Positions 52,192 to 62,809 of a stretch of 64,000 bases of DNA are shown here, in pieces. The DNA lies in contig JBCFYV010009882.1 in the NCBI GenBank assembly GCA_039000515.1, forward strand, positions 51,246,577-51,310,576. Reading direction: 5' to 3'. Made by a program: the position numbers and the translations under genes. Within the stretch, counting starts at the first letter, position 1; every line of letters starts with the position of its first letter. The DNA is from Timema cristinae (lineage: Eukaryota; Arthropoda; Insecta; Phasmatodea; Timematidae). Under the pieces are notes generated by a model. The model worked only from the letters and a program-made list of their open reading frames with translations. It was not told the origin of the DNA and searched no databases.

Positions 52192-52350
52192 ATGTCGTTT
52201 CTACACCCCCACTCCTGTGAGTGTGCCAGCAGTGAACTCGATCCCTTTTCCGTCCCATCCACACAAACCATTCTTGAAAGTGGACAATGGATCCAGTACA
52301 AACCTGTCTCTTCCCTCACCGATGATTCGCCCATCGAATTTACTGACCGG
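52192..52350 (+). pseudogene. F54H12.2-like capsid-type protein, N-terminal fragment
   Basis: About 53 codons match the start of the F54H12.2-like family found in many Polintons (SCECASSELDPFSVPSTQT, then SGQWIQYKP and DDSPIEF). The similarity stops abruptly near 52350, where AT-rich host-like sequence takes over. Proteins of this family are several hundred residues long and probably correspond to the major capsid protein, which I hold as likely but not certain. The break marks the right edge of the surviving Polinton. Confidence 0.75.
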
Positions 52351-54435
52351 ATTATTTCATGTACGTTAATATGTATGAAACTAAATAATTCAAACTGTTG
52401 CAGAAGAAGAATTTAAAAAATAAGTGAAAAGTTATTTTGAAAGCCATTGCAGGTTGAACTTGGCACTCTATCATATATCACTTCTTTCCGAGGCTGAAAG
52501 TGATTATTTTAATGTAGAACTTGGCGCGTTTTTTACATAAATGTTTTTTGGAGATTACCTTTACAGCCACAATCCCATTATAATCATAAATTAAAATCAT
52601 ATTATATAGAAATAATTCAATATTGTGTATTGTTTCTTGAATTAATGGGACATTCTTATAAAATGTACGAGTATTACAATAACTGTCACATTTTAAGTGG
52701 GCCTATATGCACCTTGTTTTAATTTTTATGTAAAAGGAGTGCATGATTTAACAGTACATGAAAGTGAATTCACATTTGTGTTTAACCTAAAATATGGCCT
52801 ACTTACTACTTTACAACAGATTCACATGTGTATTACAACAAAAATTATGCTCTACATGATATATGCATATGAATATATATTATGTATATATGTATAAATA
52901 TATTTATATATTAATATATGTATGTATATTTGTATAAATATATAAATGATTTTTACTGTGTACTAGAAATGTAAGCAATTAAAGCAACAATCACGTATGT
53001 GTATTTTACAGTTTCATTTGAGTCAATTTGTTTGTCATAACCAAACTTGCACGCTTATAGCATCTCTTTCGGATACTTTTGAATATGGTTGTTGATATTC
53101 ATTCATACGGCCATTTTCAGTTAAAAAAGGCCCTGTGCAAAAAAAAATAATCGTTAGGCATATTTATATTATAAAATTAACAAAAGTTTTTTATACTGAT
53201 TTTTAAGGAATTTGTTTCACTTCTTTGAACTACTAACCAAACTAGGGTAAACATTCCTAAAATATTTGGAAATATAGATGTATTTGTCGCCAAAGAAAAC
53301 AATTTTTAACTTGGGATCGTGAACATTTTCAACCTCGAGATTATGTTTAATATTTGCGTTTTATGTGCCCTCGAAAACAAAAAGGTGGGTTTTGTATTTC
53401 TATCTGACCCCTTGTCTGTCTGTCCTTGTGGCTCAAGAGAAAACGATTTGATGGATTTCTTTCAAACTTTAATATTTAAATATTGTATTATACTATGGTT
53501 AATCCTTGAGGCATTTTTTAAATTTGATATACGCCCTCAAATTAGGGTAGTTTACTGACAGCTGATTTTTTGAATATTCAATTTAAAAAATAGTTTTGAC
53601 CATTCTGTTTAAAATGGATAATTGGAGAGTGTTTTATATGATAAATAAAATTGTAGGCCTATAATTGTTTCATAGGGGGAAGGGTATATGCGTTTACTAG
53701 TTATTAATATTATAGTAAATAATTTCTGGGAGATATATTGCTTGGGCCACAAATTACGTTACTAAAATATTAAATTATAAAAATATTTAAACAAAATTCG
53801 AACCACTTTTTTTTAAAAGTTATTGTTACGTTACGATTTTGTATATTTGTCATAAATCTAGAGAGCTAGGTGTATCCAAAGCATTTGGGGGAAGGGGATA
53901 GCTCCACAATTTTACAGTGAAAAATTAGTTTTAATAAAGTATTTTTCAAGTATTTATTTACTTAATTATTACTAACTTAAAAATTAGTATTAGTAATAAT
54001 AACAAATAATTTGTAACATTTCAAAGAAATATTTGAAAATTATATAATTTAAAAGATTCTAAATTAAAAATGATAATGTGTTTTATGCCAGAAAAATCTA
54101 CGAATCATGTGTCTTAACATAAAATAGCTATTTGTTTGAATTAATTTCTTGCGATCTATTTTAGCCATAGTGTCTGTGAAACCGGGACACAAAATAACAA
54201 GTCCAAAAAAATGAATGGTCATAATTATCCAAAGAAAGTTCGGAATACTCGGAGTTTAGTTATACTCATAAAATGATTGATTTTTATTTGTGGCTATAAT
54301 TGACTGAATAAATAAACTCAAGAACTTTAACATTTTCTTACATATTTAATGTGGCCGACACAAAACATTGTTTCATAAACTTTTAGCTTTCCGCATCAAT
54401 ATAGGCCTATATAATAGGTCCCTAATACGATTTTT
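52351..54435. other. Intergenic DNA, nothing firm recognised
   Basis: AT-rich. A TATATGTATAAATATAT tract lies at 52860-52955. The part at 53310-53560 ('tgtctgtctgtcc' followed by an A-rich block) loosely resembles the R1 repeat style, but I could not align it. Confidence 0.4.
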
Positions 54436-54439
54436 CCAG

Positions 54440-54650
54440 CCAAGTCTTATTACTCAATTGGGTTAACCGCATTTAATAACGCTTATTGAGTGTCTGTAGA
54501 TAAAGATGGAATTTAAATTAAATGTACCCACATTTTCGTGGAGGTTAAGTCTGAAAGAATTTATGAAACACACTCTCATTGCACCTATCGGAATTCGAAC
54601 CTTGACCTAACTGTAACCAGAGAACCAGATACCGATATTTAGTTCACATT
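54440..54650 (-). mobile_element. tRNA-derived SINE, family 1, diverged
   Basis: A minus-strand copy: tail 'aagtcttattactcaattgg', body 'atttaaattaaatgtaccca', B-box region 'cggaattcgaaccttgacct'. Confidence 0.65.
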
Positions 54651-55670
54651 CCTATTGATCCCAGTATAAATTATATACATATGGTACATTTAAAGTTACT
54701 CGACCAGTTATTTTGTTCAAATAAAAGGTGTATCTCTTAAACTAAATGTAGCTCAACAATAGAATTTATATTTAGAGTTTTGTCGGCTATTTTTGGTATG
54801 TTCAGGCGTTCATATAAAAAAGCTATTAGTTTATAGGTATAAATTATTTGTTAAAAAAATTGTCTACAATGAATTATAACCGTTAGGTTTTATGGACATT
54901 TTGAGTTCAAAAAGGTTAAAATCCTGAATACAAATATGGAAGAAAAACATACAAATACTGTTGTTCATTCAATTTTAGCAAGATTTTACTTTTGGTTCAG
55001 TATCAAACTGGACAGTAGACATGACATAGAGAACCTGTCATCACTTGAAATATCAAACATAAAATAAACATTTATAATTAATTATATATAATAAGCTACG
55101 TCAATAGTGTGTTTAGAATTATTTGTACTTTCTAAACAAACATGTGTGTTTGTGGTTAGTTATGGTTAAGCAATTTAAATGTATGGCAAAATTTATAAAA
55201 TAAAAACGTATTATTCATGTTTGTTACATTAAATTCAAGACTTTAGTTAATAATGCTTTACTGGTTCCGTAACCACCACAAAATAGTTTCATATTTCTTT
55301 GATACCTACCTATTGTCATTAGTCATCACATTATTTTCACTTTGGATTACATTTGGATAAATTGATCCGAATGAATATAAAAAATATTACTCTTTTCTTT
55401 TACGGGAAGTTAACAAGTAGTTAGAATCACTATCATCAAGAAAAAGGAAAGACATTTCAGGTATTTCCAAGAAAGTGATAAGCTGTAGCTCATTTCCAAA
55501 GTTGCACAATTATCCCCATCCAACTAATTCTCTCTCTTTTTTCTCAGTTGTACACAAACCTAGATTATCTGAGACCTTTCAAGGCATAAACTACCTAACC
55601 ACCAGTTACGAGTTGCTTTTAAATTTGAAGGTCATTTCAAAGTTATTTGCAAGTAAACCTCATTCTTAAA
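54651..55670. other. Intergenic DNA, nothing recognised
   Basis: AT-rich, without recognisable ORFs or element ends. Confidence 0.4.
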
Positions 55671-56061
55671 GCGTTTCACCTGCATACTAGAACGCTACTT
55701 CTTCGTTCTTCCTATCATTTTCCAAAAAGATCTGTGTTCTAGTTTGAACGAACTCAAATCCTACTATGTAATTTATAGGTTATTGTATTTTTTACTACAC
55801 TAGGTTTTCCAAGAATTTGCTTCACAACAGAGAAGACGATTCCTATAACAAGACAATGACTTCAAAATAAATATTTTACAGATATTAATTTTTCCCCTCC
55901 TCTTTCTTACTCAATTGTGATGATTTTTTTGGAAAGGGAATTTGCTGTTTATGTTCGAAAGTAGAAAATTTCTTCTACCTTCAGTTTCACATTCTCTTTC
56001 ATAGTGCAAATACCGTACCTACATATATGAAATTTTGAACTCTGCGCCACAATTGAACTAT

Positions 56062-56111
<50 letters not shown>

Positions 56112-56136
56112 AAGTACATATTTCTTTTTATAAATT

Positions 56137-56416
56137 GTCGGTGACCTGGTGGTCTAGGGGTGAGGTGTCAGACTTCTATAATGGCGGTCGGGGTTCAGTC
56201 CTCGGTCCCGGCACAGATTTATCAGATTTCCAAACCCTTCCTACACCTCTGACAAGACATCTTGTGAATGTGTGGAATGCCAGGCCGCCACCGTGGTTCG
56301 GATTCCACGTTAAACTGTAGGTCCTTCATTACATCTCACAATCACCCTACCATTACACATTAGCGTAAGTGCGTATAACCCGAACGGATAGTAAGACGCG
56401 GTGCTAATAATAATAA
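56137..56416 (+). mobile_element. tRNA-derived SINE, family 2, full length
   Basis: The head 'tggtggtctaggggtgaggt' (A box) and 'ggggttcagtcctcgg' (B-box-like) differs from family 1. Body 'cgtggttcggattccacgtt', tail 'taacccgaacggatagtaag', ending in TAA repeats. It is flanked by tttttataaatt (56125-56136) and tttttataactt (56417-56428), an 11-of-12 match. The unoccupied site is seen in the related repeat near 18365. Confidence 0.92.
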
Positions 56417-56810
56417 TTTTTATAACTTATGTTTCATGTAAAATTTTATTTATCTACTCATGCTAGCTACAATATTTCCTTGCCGTGTAAGTCTTATATA
56501 TAAACTTAATTTCTTCAAAATATTTATTGCATTGAATGAAATTAAAAATGACAAATGGTGTTCGTTTGTTGATGGCTAAATCTTTAGAAATGTTAGGCGT
56601 ATTCAATAAAAACTGAACCTAATCAGTATAGTAATTATTAAAATGCAAATTAAAGTCCCAGTATGTGATGACTGAAATATAAAAATACATACGAAATTCC
56701 GCCACTGAGATGTTACTGCCAATATATTTAAAAAAAAAAACACTGTCCTGGTGTGGTCCGAAATAATACTTGAATAAATTAAAATGTGCTCGTAATAGAA
56801 AGGGCTTTAC

Positions 56811-57238
56811 CACGACTTACTTAGTAAGCCGGTGGCCGAAACAAACCCATTATCGATCTGTTATGAGGAGAAACAAGATTAGGAAAAAAGTATCCGGAAA
56901 GAGTGAGGGTACAGGGAGTATATGTGATAGTAGAGTAAGCAAGACTGAGATGATTTGGGCATGTAATGAGGATGGAAAAAGATAGGAATGCTAAGAAAAT
57001 GTTAGAAATAAAGTATTTAGGAAAAAGACCACAAAGGGGGCCAAGAAATTGATGGGAAGAGCAGATAACAGAAAATGTTCAAGTGATAGGAAAATAATGG
57101 AAGAAATTAAAGGAGGAAGAGTTGTGGACGAATAGAGGAAGATGAAGGCATTTTACTAAACTGAATTGGCCACAGGCTTAAAACAGTTGATGATGATGAT
57201 TATGATTATGGTTATGATGATGATGATGATGATGATGA
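56811..57238 (+). mobile_element. 5'-truncated LINE, C-terminal reverse-transcriptase ORF remnant and (GAT)n tail
   Basis: In a decayed frame from about 56950 one reads RLR(x)FGHVMRMEKDRN, GKRPQRGP and EEELWTNRGRWRHFTKLNWP. These are typical of the C-terminal end of the ORF2-type protein of non-LTR retrotransposons. Stops interrupt it (for example near 57050 and 57094). It ends in GAT repeats. The 13-bp duplications gaaagggctttac (56798-56810) and gaaagggatttac (57239-57251) flank it. Confidence 0.82.
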
Positions 57239-57424
57239 GAAAGGGATTTACATTAAGGATTAGAGTATCTAGTTGTTTCTGCCAATTTAACGAGCAGTGT
57301 TTTTCAAAACATTTTACATGAAACAAATTTTTCATATGGATTAAATAATAATAATAATTAACATTCTCATAATATTTCATAACATTGTAAAACAAATAAT
57401 TTTTTTAATTTTTGTCGGACCAAA

Positions 57425-57985
57425 TGTGCTAGTTGTGGAGATTGACACTGTTATTTCTTGTCAATATTTCTTCATCCATTGTTATTACTCTGCTGAGAAA
57501 TTATGGGTCTGTGGCGTGGTAGTAGAGCATCCCCTCACAGAATGTCTTACGGCGTTCGAAATCGAGATATTGACTGAACTCCTGTACAGGCTGAAAATTG
57601 AAGGGTACAGTAATTGGTTATGTACTGTTCTCCACATGGACATCTGTGACAGGTTATGACGTGTAGCTAATAGCCATGTACTTGAGTCCGGTGAACGTAT
57701 AATGCAGAATTTCCTTTTCCACTGCAATGATCCTGCGATGTTGTGGCCTACCAGCGTTGATCATCACAGGTATAAGGTGACCGGTTTCTCTTAGGAGACT
57801 ATTCACTGCCACAAATATCATTGGATTTGGGTGTCGTTGGACCTGCAGTACACTTACTAGCAGAGAATTCTGCTGTTCCTCGCCGTAAATTGGAATCAAA
57901 TCGGTCAGTTCCTCGTTTGGGTATTGATCCCTATCTTAATGGTCACTTTCAATCCCAGCAAGTAAATGAGTATGACGTTCCATGC
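57425..57985 (-). pseudogene. Decayed transposase, DUF4817/Tc1-mariner-like N-terminal part
   Basis: On the minus strand, fragments in different frames follow the order of this family. RHPNPMIFVAVNSLLRETGH (about 57830) and GRPQHRRIIAVEKEIL (about 57750) correspond to the DUF4817 and linker region. LSQMSMWRTVHNQLLYP (about 57640) is the helix-turn-helix region. Fragments toward the catalytic domain follow near 57430-57560 in a shifted frame. Several stops and frameshifts are present. The first catalytic Asp and everything downstream are not recognisable. Family assignment rests on pattern memory. Confidence 0.55.
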
Positions 57986-58164
57986 CTCCAGCACTCCGAA
58001 TTACTCATGTGTAATGCTATCCCGCAATGTTGCCATATTTAGATAAGGAGCGGTCCTGGGATTATGTTGTTATGATACTTTTAGTTTCTTTTTCTGTGTA
58101 GATTCTACTTGGCCACTTTATCCTATGAAATTACAAATACCTATATGCATATAATATCTCTACA

Positions 58165-58235
58165 ATCCTGGACAGATCAGTGTTAGAGAATTGGCACGGT
58201 AATCCATAGGTCCCGGATTCGATTCCAATGTCCAG
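58165..58235 (+). repeat. tRNA-like SINE head, family 3
   Basis: 'gatcagtgttagagaattgg' and 'tcccggattcgattccaatg' stand at tRNA-like spacing, as at 35405 and 39618. Confidence 0.5.
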
Positions 58236-58967
58236 GCACCATTTTCATTTTATTTTTTAAAAAATGTGGGTTTTTCCATGCAGACGTTCCCCAAATTATA
58301 ATGGTTTGCAACCTATGTTTAGATATTAATTGAAATTCGCTTTAATTACATTTGTGTATTGTATACTTTGCAGCATAACAGCCCTCCTGATTTGCATATG
58401 GCTAGGTTATCTGTAAGCTCACGATACTATTGATCGATCATATATACAGTTTACTTACCATAGAAGGGGTGCTAGCTAATACCTAGAAAAGTTTAAAAGC
58501 TATTCTCTCATGTATTCATCAGTAAGATGATAAATTAGTAACTGTAGAACTAGAAGGAGTTGGGAGGTCTTAGTCTCCTACTTATGAATCTGTAATATAA
58601 CAGAATTATGCTCCAAGGAATCCTATCCTGGCTGACCGGCAGCAAACCTTACTCCCCTTTCCATGCAAAAGGAATGTTCGAGGATACAAGTACGACTTTC
58701 ATTCTTTAAAGTTTTTATGGGACTTATTCACTGTGTCACTTAACATTTTAAACATTCTAAAATACACTTTCTTTCTTTTGTTTAAAAATAGTTAATATTC
58801 CATTAGAATTCAATCTATTTATATTGAGATGGTATGAACATTATATTAACTATCCAAATGAACATATTATTTAAAATAATGCCATACAGAGCCATTGATG
58901 CTTTACTAATATTGCAAGTAGCTTTCATGTGAGTTTTACTAAATATATATATTTTTTCATTTTACAG
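58236..58967. other. Sequence upstream of the first Ig exon, nothing recognised
   Basis: It ends in a polypyrimidine-rich acceptor (TTTTTTCATTTTACAG), so it is presumably intron of the Ig-domain gene. No earlier exon is recognisable. Confidence 0.45.
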
Positions 58968-59285
58968 GAGAAGAACTCCATAGTTCTTCAACAAGTCCTC
59001 CTAGAGATATGATTGTCGAGAAGGGATCAGAGGTGCTATTAAGCTGTAAATCTTCAATACAAGTGGAAGAATGTCAGTGGTCTTGGAAAGACTTATTCGA
59101 CGATGACAAAGTAGATGTGAAGAGCTTCCACTCATTTGGAGATGATCATCATGATTGCAGTGTTAGGTTTAACAACATTCTGAGTGACCAACAAGGGGTC
59201 TGGTCATGTGCTGTGCGCAGTAAGAATGACACTAATTTTGTGATTATTACAGAAGTTAGGCTAGCTGTTCTTCCATCGCATTTAG
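58968..59285 (+). CDS. Exon of an immunoglobulin-domain protein gene (Ig domain 1)
   Basis: A 318-bp exon between TTTTACAG and G|GTAAGTC, with phase 1 at both ends (two bases complete the first codon, one base is left over). It encodes one Ig-like domain: B-strand Cys in VLLSCKSS, Trp in ECQWSWKD, and the DQQGVWSC motif with the F-strand Cys. Extra cysteines in ECQW and HDCSV predict a second disulfide. The domain follows a Ser/Pro-rich lead (HSSSTSPPRD). No signal peptide or membrane segment lies in this exon, so the protein's location is unknown, though Ig domains are usually extracellular. The same architecture recurs in the exon at 62087. The gene family is not recognised. Confidence 0.85.
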
Positions 59286-60719
59286 GTAAGTCACTATTTC
59301 AACCATGTAGCCCACCTACATTGTACTAAACATAACTTTATTGTAGACATGCCATTATATTTTATGATTTTCCATATTGTGTGTTTTGATGGGTTCAAAA
59401 TTATTGCAGTCAGGTTTATCTACTAGAGAAAATCGACTTGGAATATAGAAGAAGTAACATAATTAATAATAGTAGCCTAAGTTTAGACACCTATAACATC
59501 TTTGGTATATTATTATAACTTTGTTATACAATGTGTTTGCAAGATCATTTAACTGCTATTCTCTTATAAATGTTCGCACAAGTTCAAGATCCTCTCTTTA
59601 AATAGGAAAATTTAAAATAATCCCAACATATGAACCAACATAAATTCTTGCACATTGATAAATCGGTTAATGTTATTAGGTTAGCTAATTATTGTAAATT
59701 AAAAGCTATAAATCAGTATGAACACACAAAATGTAAAATACAAGATTAATTTATCTAGGGAAAGAAAAACATTATACAGTGATTTTAACACAAAATTATT
59801 TTTCTGTGATTGTAGTAAGTAAAATTTAACACAAACAAATATCGGCTGTATGAAGAACCACCAGCTTCGAAAATTTTGTATATTACAAGTCCAGAAACCA
59901 TGGTTACAACAATAATTCACTAGTTCTAAGTGAATAGAAAATTAGATAAATATGACTATACACAAACTTTTTATGAGTCCCAAAACAACGTGACTATCTC
60001 GATACTTTATATAAGTGAGTAGCAGTCATCTTACAAATAACATTACAAACGAGGAATATGTAAGTTCAAGAATAAGGTTAAAAGATTATCACTTTTCATA
60101 AGGTACTATGAATAAGTCATATTTAACTTAAATAAAAACCTTATTTCTCAAGATTAACAATATAGGGCCTAGTAGGTGTTTCCATTAAAGCCATTTTGAC
60201 AAAGGCTTATGAAAACGAAGGATACATTTAAGATCTTTCAACTAGAAGAGTTTTATTGCACACTCTTAACAAGTGTATAATAATAAGCTATAAATAATGA
60301 TTCAATGATTTCCAATCATTACAATTCACAAGTTATAAGGAGTCAAATTTGATATTCTATGTTTTTTGCATACCTCTGTTAAGGCAAAGCAATTAATGTA
60401 CTGGGCTGAAATTTAGTATAACCATACAGTATACATTCATATTATTTGTACACAAAGCCATATTTATAATATGGTAAATACATGTACGAGCAGTTTAAAA
60501 GTGTTAAAATTACATAATTTTAAATTATATATAAATACTTTTCTTTTTATCTCATTTTATAGTACAAAATGTCGTTATTTTGAATTAATTTGGTTTTTTA
60601 TGTCTAACTATACTCGTTAATTGTATTAATGGGACTGAATTAATTGTTGCTAAAATAGAGATTAAGTGTCTATTTTATGAAATTTATAGTTTTGACTCCA
60701 CTGATTATAGAAACATCAT

Positions 60720-60850
60720 ATCATCATCATCATCAACTGTTTCCAGCCTGTGGTCGGGTCAGTTTAGTAAAATGCCTCCATCTTCCTCTATACTGCCACT
60801 ATTCTTCCTCTATTAATTGATTCTAACCCAGACTAGCAAATTACAGTATG
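60720..60850 (-). mobile_element. LINE 3' tail with (GAT)n, minus strand
   Basis: Read on the minus strand it matches the end of the LINE at 56811-57238 ('agaggaagatggaggcattt', 'actaaactgacccgaccaca', then GAT repeats). Only the last 100-odd bases are left. Confidence 0.75.
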
Positions 60851-61807
60851 TCCGCCCTGCCGAGACAGGGTTGGATTACCGAAACTAGTGAATCACTCAA
60901 GTAAAGTGCAAGCTAGAGAGAGCCGAGTAAGGGACATCAATCCCTTCTATCTTTTACAATATTTCTGTTCTCTTTTTTACCTTCCGATAGTCATTTGAAG
61001 GGTGAGAAATATTCTACTCTATCACTTTTGTGCTTCATCACATAGTGGTCTGTTGCTACATCAAAACAAGTATTGATTATTTACCTATTTTATATTTAAA
61101 TATTACAATACTTTATGAGTGTATGAATATGTGAGTACCAATTGTCCTACTAGTTTTAGATTAAACATTAAAAAGTATATAAACAACGAAACAGCGCTGA
61201 AAATATTGTATTATAAAATATTAGCTTATGTCTTATGAGAACTGCAGTTTTTCTAGCATCAAACCTAGGTAGTGGTTAAAATAAGTATTTTGGTCCACTT
61301 TCCCCCCATAAGATTAACATAGATCCATCTCACTATGATCATGAGGAGGCTCACCTTCCTTATAAGGTTAAGGGTGATCCTCCTCACTGGAGCTTTCTCA
61401 CTTTTTCTCCAACCCACATAGCCATCCGTCATCACCAACCGCCACTGGCAATTATTAATTTTTTTGAATCGATATGTTTAACTATACTAATTTAAAATTA
61501 TTTATTTATTTGTGAACAGTAACTAAATACATTTAATTATTTATATTTACAATTTAATTATAAAAGGCAGAGTTGGCTACCTTTCTTCCTTGAGAATAGC
61601 ACTAACCCTCTGAGAGTAAGGGATGGATCAAAAACAATTATTTGGGGATTAGGGAATTAAGGTTTGAATATATTTCGTGGCCTAAATATCCAAACTCTAA
61701 TCAGTGTCGTGTCAATGAGTGTTCTCGGGCTAAGCAGACAATAGTGTAGAAAGGTTGGTTCTAGACCAAGTTGAAGTGAGCATGTGTAAATATTGTGAAA
61801 CCTACTT

Positions 61808-62045
61808 AGGTGGGCGCTTGGACTAAGGCATCACTCTTGTGTTAGATTAGACTGCTGATAACAAGGAGACCAGGATTCGAATCCTGGTCGGGTGTTCTAA
61901 GGATGGTTTTCAAAAATAGTTATTCACCCTCCCTTCTTTCAAATGTAGGTACACTTCCTCTAAACTCAACCTTCCCTCGAACTCAGTAGCGTAATTAGTG
62001 CATATGTGCATAACCTGAACAAATATTAAGAGGCAGTGCTAAAAT
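61808..62045 (+). mobile_element. tRNA-derived SINE, family 1, next to an exon
   Basis: Head 'gtgggcgcttggactaaggc', strong B box 'aggattcgaatcctgg', body 'ttcaccctcccttctttcaa', tail 'cataacctgaacaaatatta' then 'agaggcagtgctaaaa'. It is in the same orientation as the gene. Confidence 0.85.
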
Positions 62046-62086
62046 TGGACATATATATAACCTGATTATTTTGTTCTTTTTAACAG

Positions 62087-62386
62087 TCCAGTTCATGGAA
62101 GAACCGTCTGATACTGAGGTCATCATAGGTAACACTTGTACTTTGACCTGCAAAACCATGGACCCTACTTCAAACTGTCAGTGGACATGGAGACCTTCAG
62201 GAGCTCCTCAAGAGAAAGAAATGGTGATTCAAGAAATATTTCCTAACGGCCTAAGTAACGACTGCAGCCTTCATTTAGATAATGTTTCCGAGGAACAAGA
62301 TGGATTATGGACTTGTGGAGCACGAGCGAAACCCTATCAAAATTATACCATAACCCATACTGTGAAGCTCACAGTTGTTAATGCAC
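62087..62386 (+). CDS. Exon of an immunoglobulin-domain protein gene (Ig domain 2)
   Basis: A 300-bp exon from TTTTTAACAG to C|GTAGGT, again phase 1 on both sides. Joined to the exon at 58968 the frame is kept, the split codon reading GTC (Val). It encodes one Ig-like domain: TLTCKTM, NCQWTWRP, NDCSLHLDNV and EQDGLWTCGAR. All four cysteine positions of the first domain are conserved. An N-glycosylation sequon (NYTI) lies near the end. The two domains are clearly related, so they arose by exon duplication. GTAG|GTATTT at 62391 is an alternative donor but would change the phase. Further exons must lie outside the window or be unrecognised. Confidence 0.85.
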
Positions 62387-62417
62387 GTAGGTATTTGTTA
62401 TTTTTAGAGCATAAATA

Positions 62418-62809
62418 CTAGAGTCACGATTATCTGACCTTCGATTATCCAGGCTGGTTCTCTGTGTTAACAAGTGCGTTTTAAAATACGAAAACAGTTA
62501 CATATCCACTAGTAATTAATGAAAAATCGAGCGCAAACACCTTACAATTAATACATTGGAGACAGACAAGCATAACTGCTATGCATGCGGGTTGGGTATA
62601 GTACAGTACTATTGCAGTCACATACGCTTGGATGGTGTAAATATCCCCACTGCTTTGATTTGGCTGGAAACAGAAGCTGTGTCCAGGGAGGTATGTGTGA
62701 GACGCAACTACATCAGGCAAACCCATACTAAAAATTATTTACACTCGGATTTCATATAATCCGGCTTTTCCGTTATCTGGCCCGGAGTGTCGGATAATCG
62801 TGACTCTTG
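62418..62809. mobile_element. pogo/Tigger-like MITE in the intron after Ig exon 2
   Basis: The inverted ends GAGTCACGATTATC (62421-62434) and GATAATCGTGACTC (62793-62806) match perfectly. The terminal style CGATTATC(T/C)GA is that of pogo/Tigger. TA dinucleotides lie close to both ends, but the exact boundary is uncertain by a few bases. About 390 bp, no transposase. Confidence 0.75.

Larger units (their letters stand above)
44600..52350 (+). mobile_element. Decayed, truncated Polinton/Maverick element
   Basis: A contiguous plus-strand block of Polinton gene families, visibly less AT-rich than both flanks. The order is DNA polymerase B, small basic protein, second conserved small protein, retrovirus-type integrase with chromodomain, penton-like protein, pX/pVI-like protein, F54H12.2-like capsid-type protein. 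The packaging ATPase, the adenain-type protease and the rest of the last gene are absent. No terminal inverted repeats or 6-bp duplication were found. Polintons are about 15-20 kb, so roughly half is present. Confidence 0.9.
55671..57420 (+). repeat. Partial second copy of the 17.8-kb hAT-like repeat, with two nested insertions
   Basis: It aligns in direct orientation with 17872-18945; shared blocks include 'gctacttcttcg(g/t)tctt', 'ggaaaggg(c/a)atttgctgtt' and 'aatttcc/ttgcc(a/g)tgtaagt'. It lacks both terminal repeats of the long copy. It also contains an (AT)n tract at about 56065-56108, a SINE at 56137-56416 and a LINE tail at 56811-57238. Both insertions are absent from the other copy. 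Confidence 0.85.
59286..62086 (+). other. Intron between the two Ig exons
   Basis: 2801 bp from GTAAGT to TTTTTAACAG, phase 1. It contains a minus-strand LINE tail at 60720-60850 and a SINE at 61808-62045 that ends 41 bases before the acceptor. The rest is AT-rich without recognised features. Confidence 0.75.
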
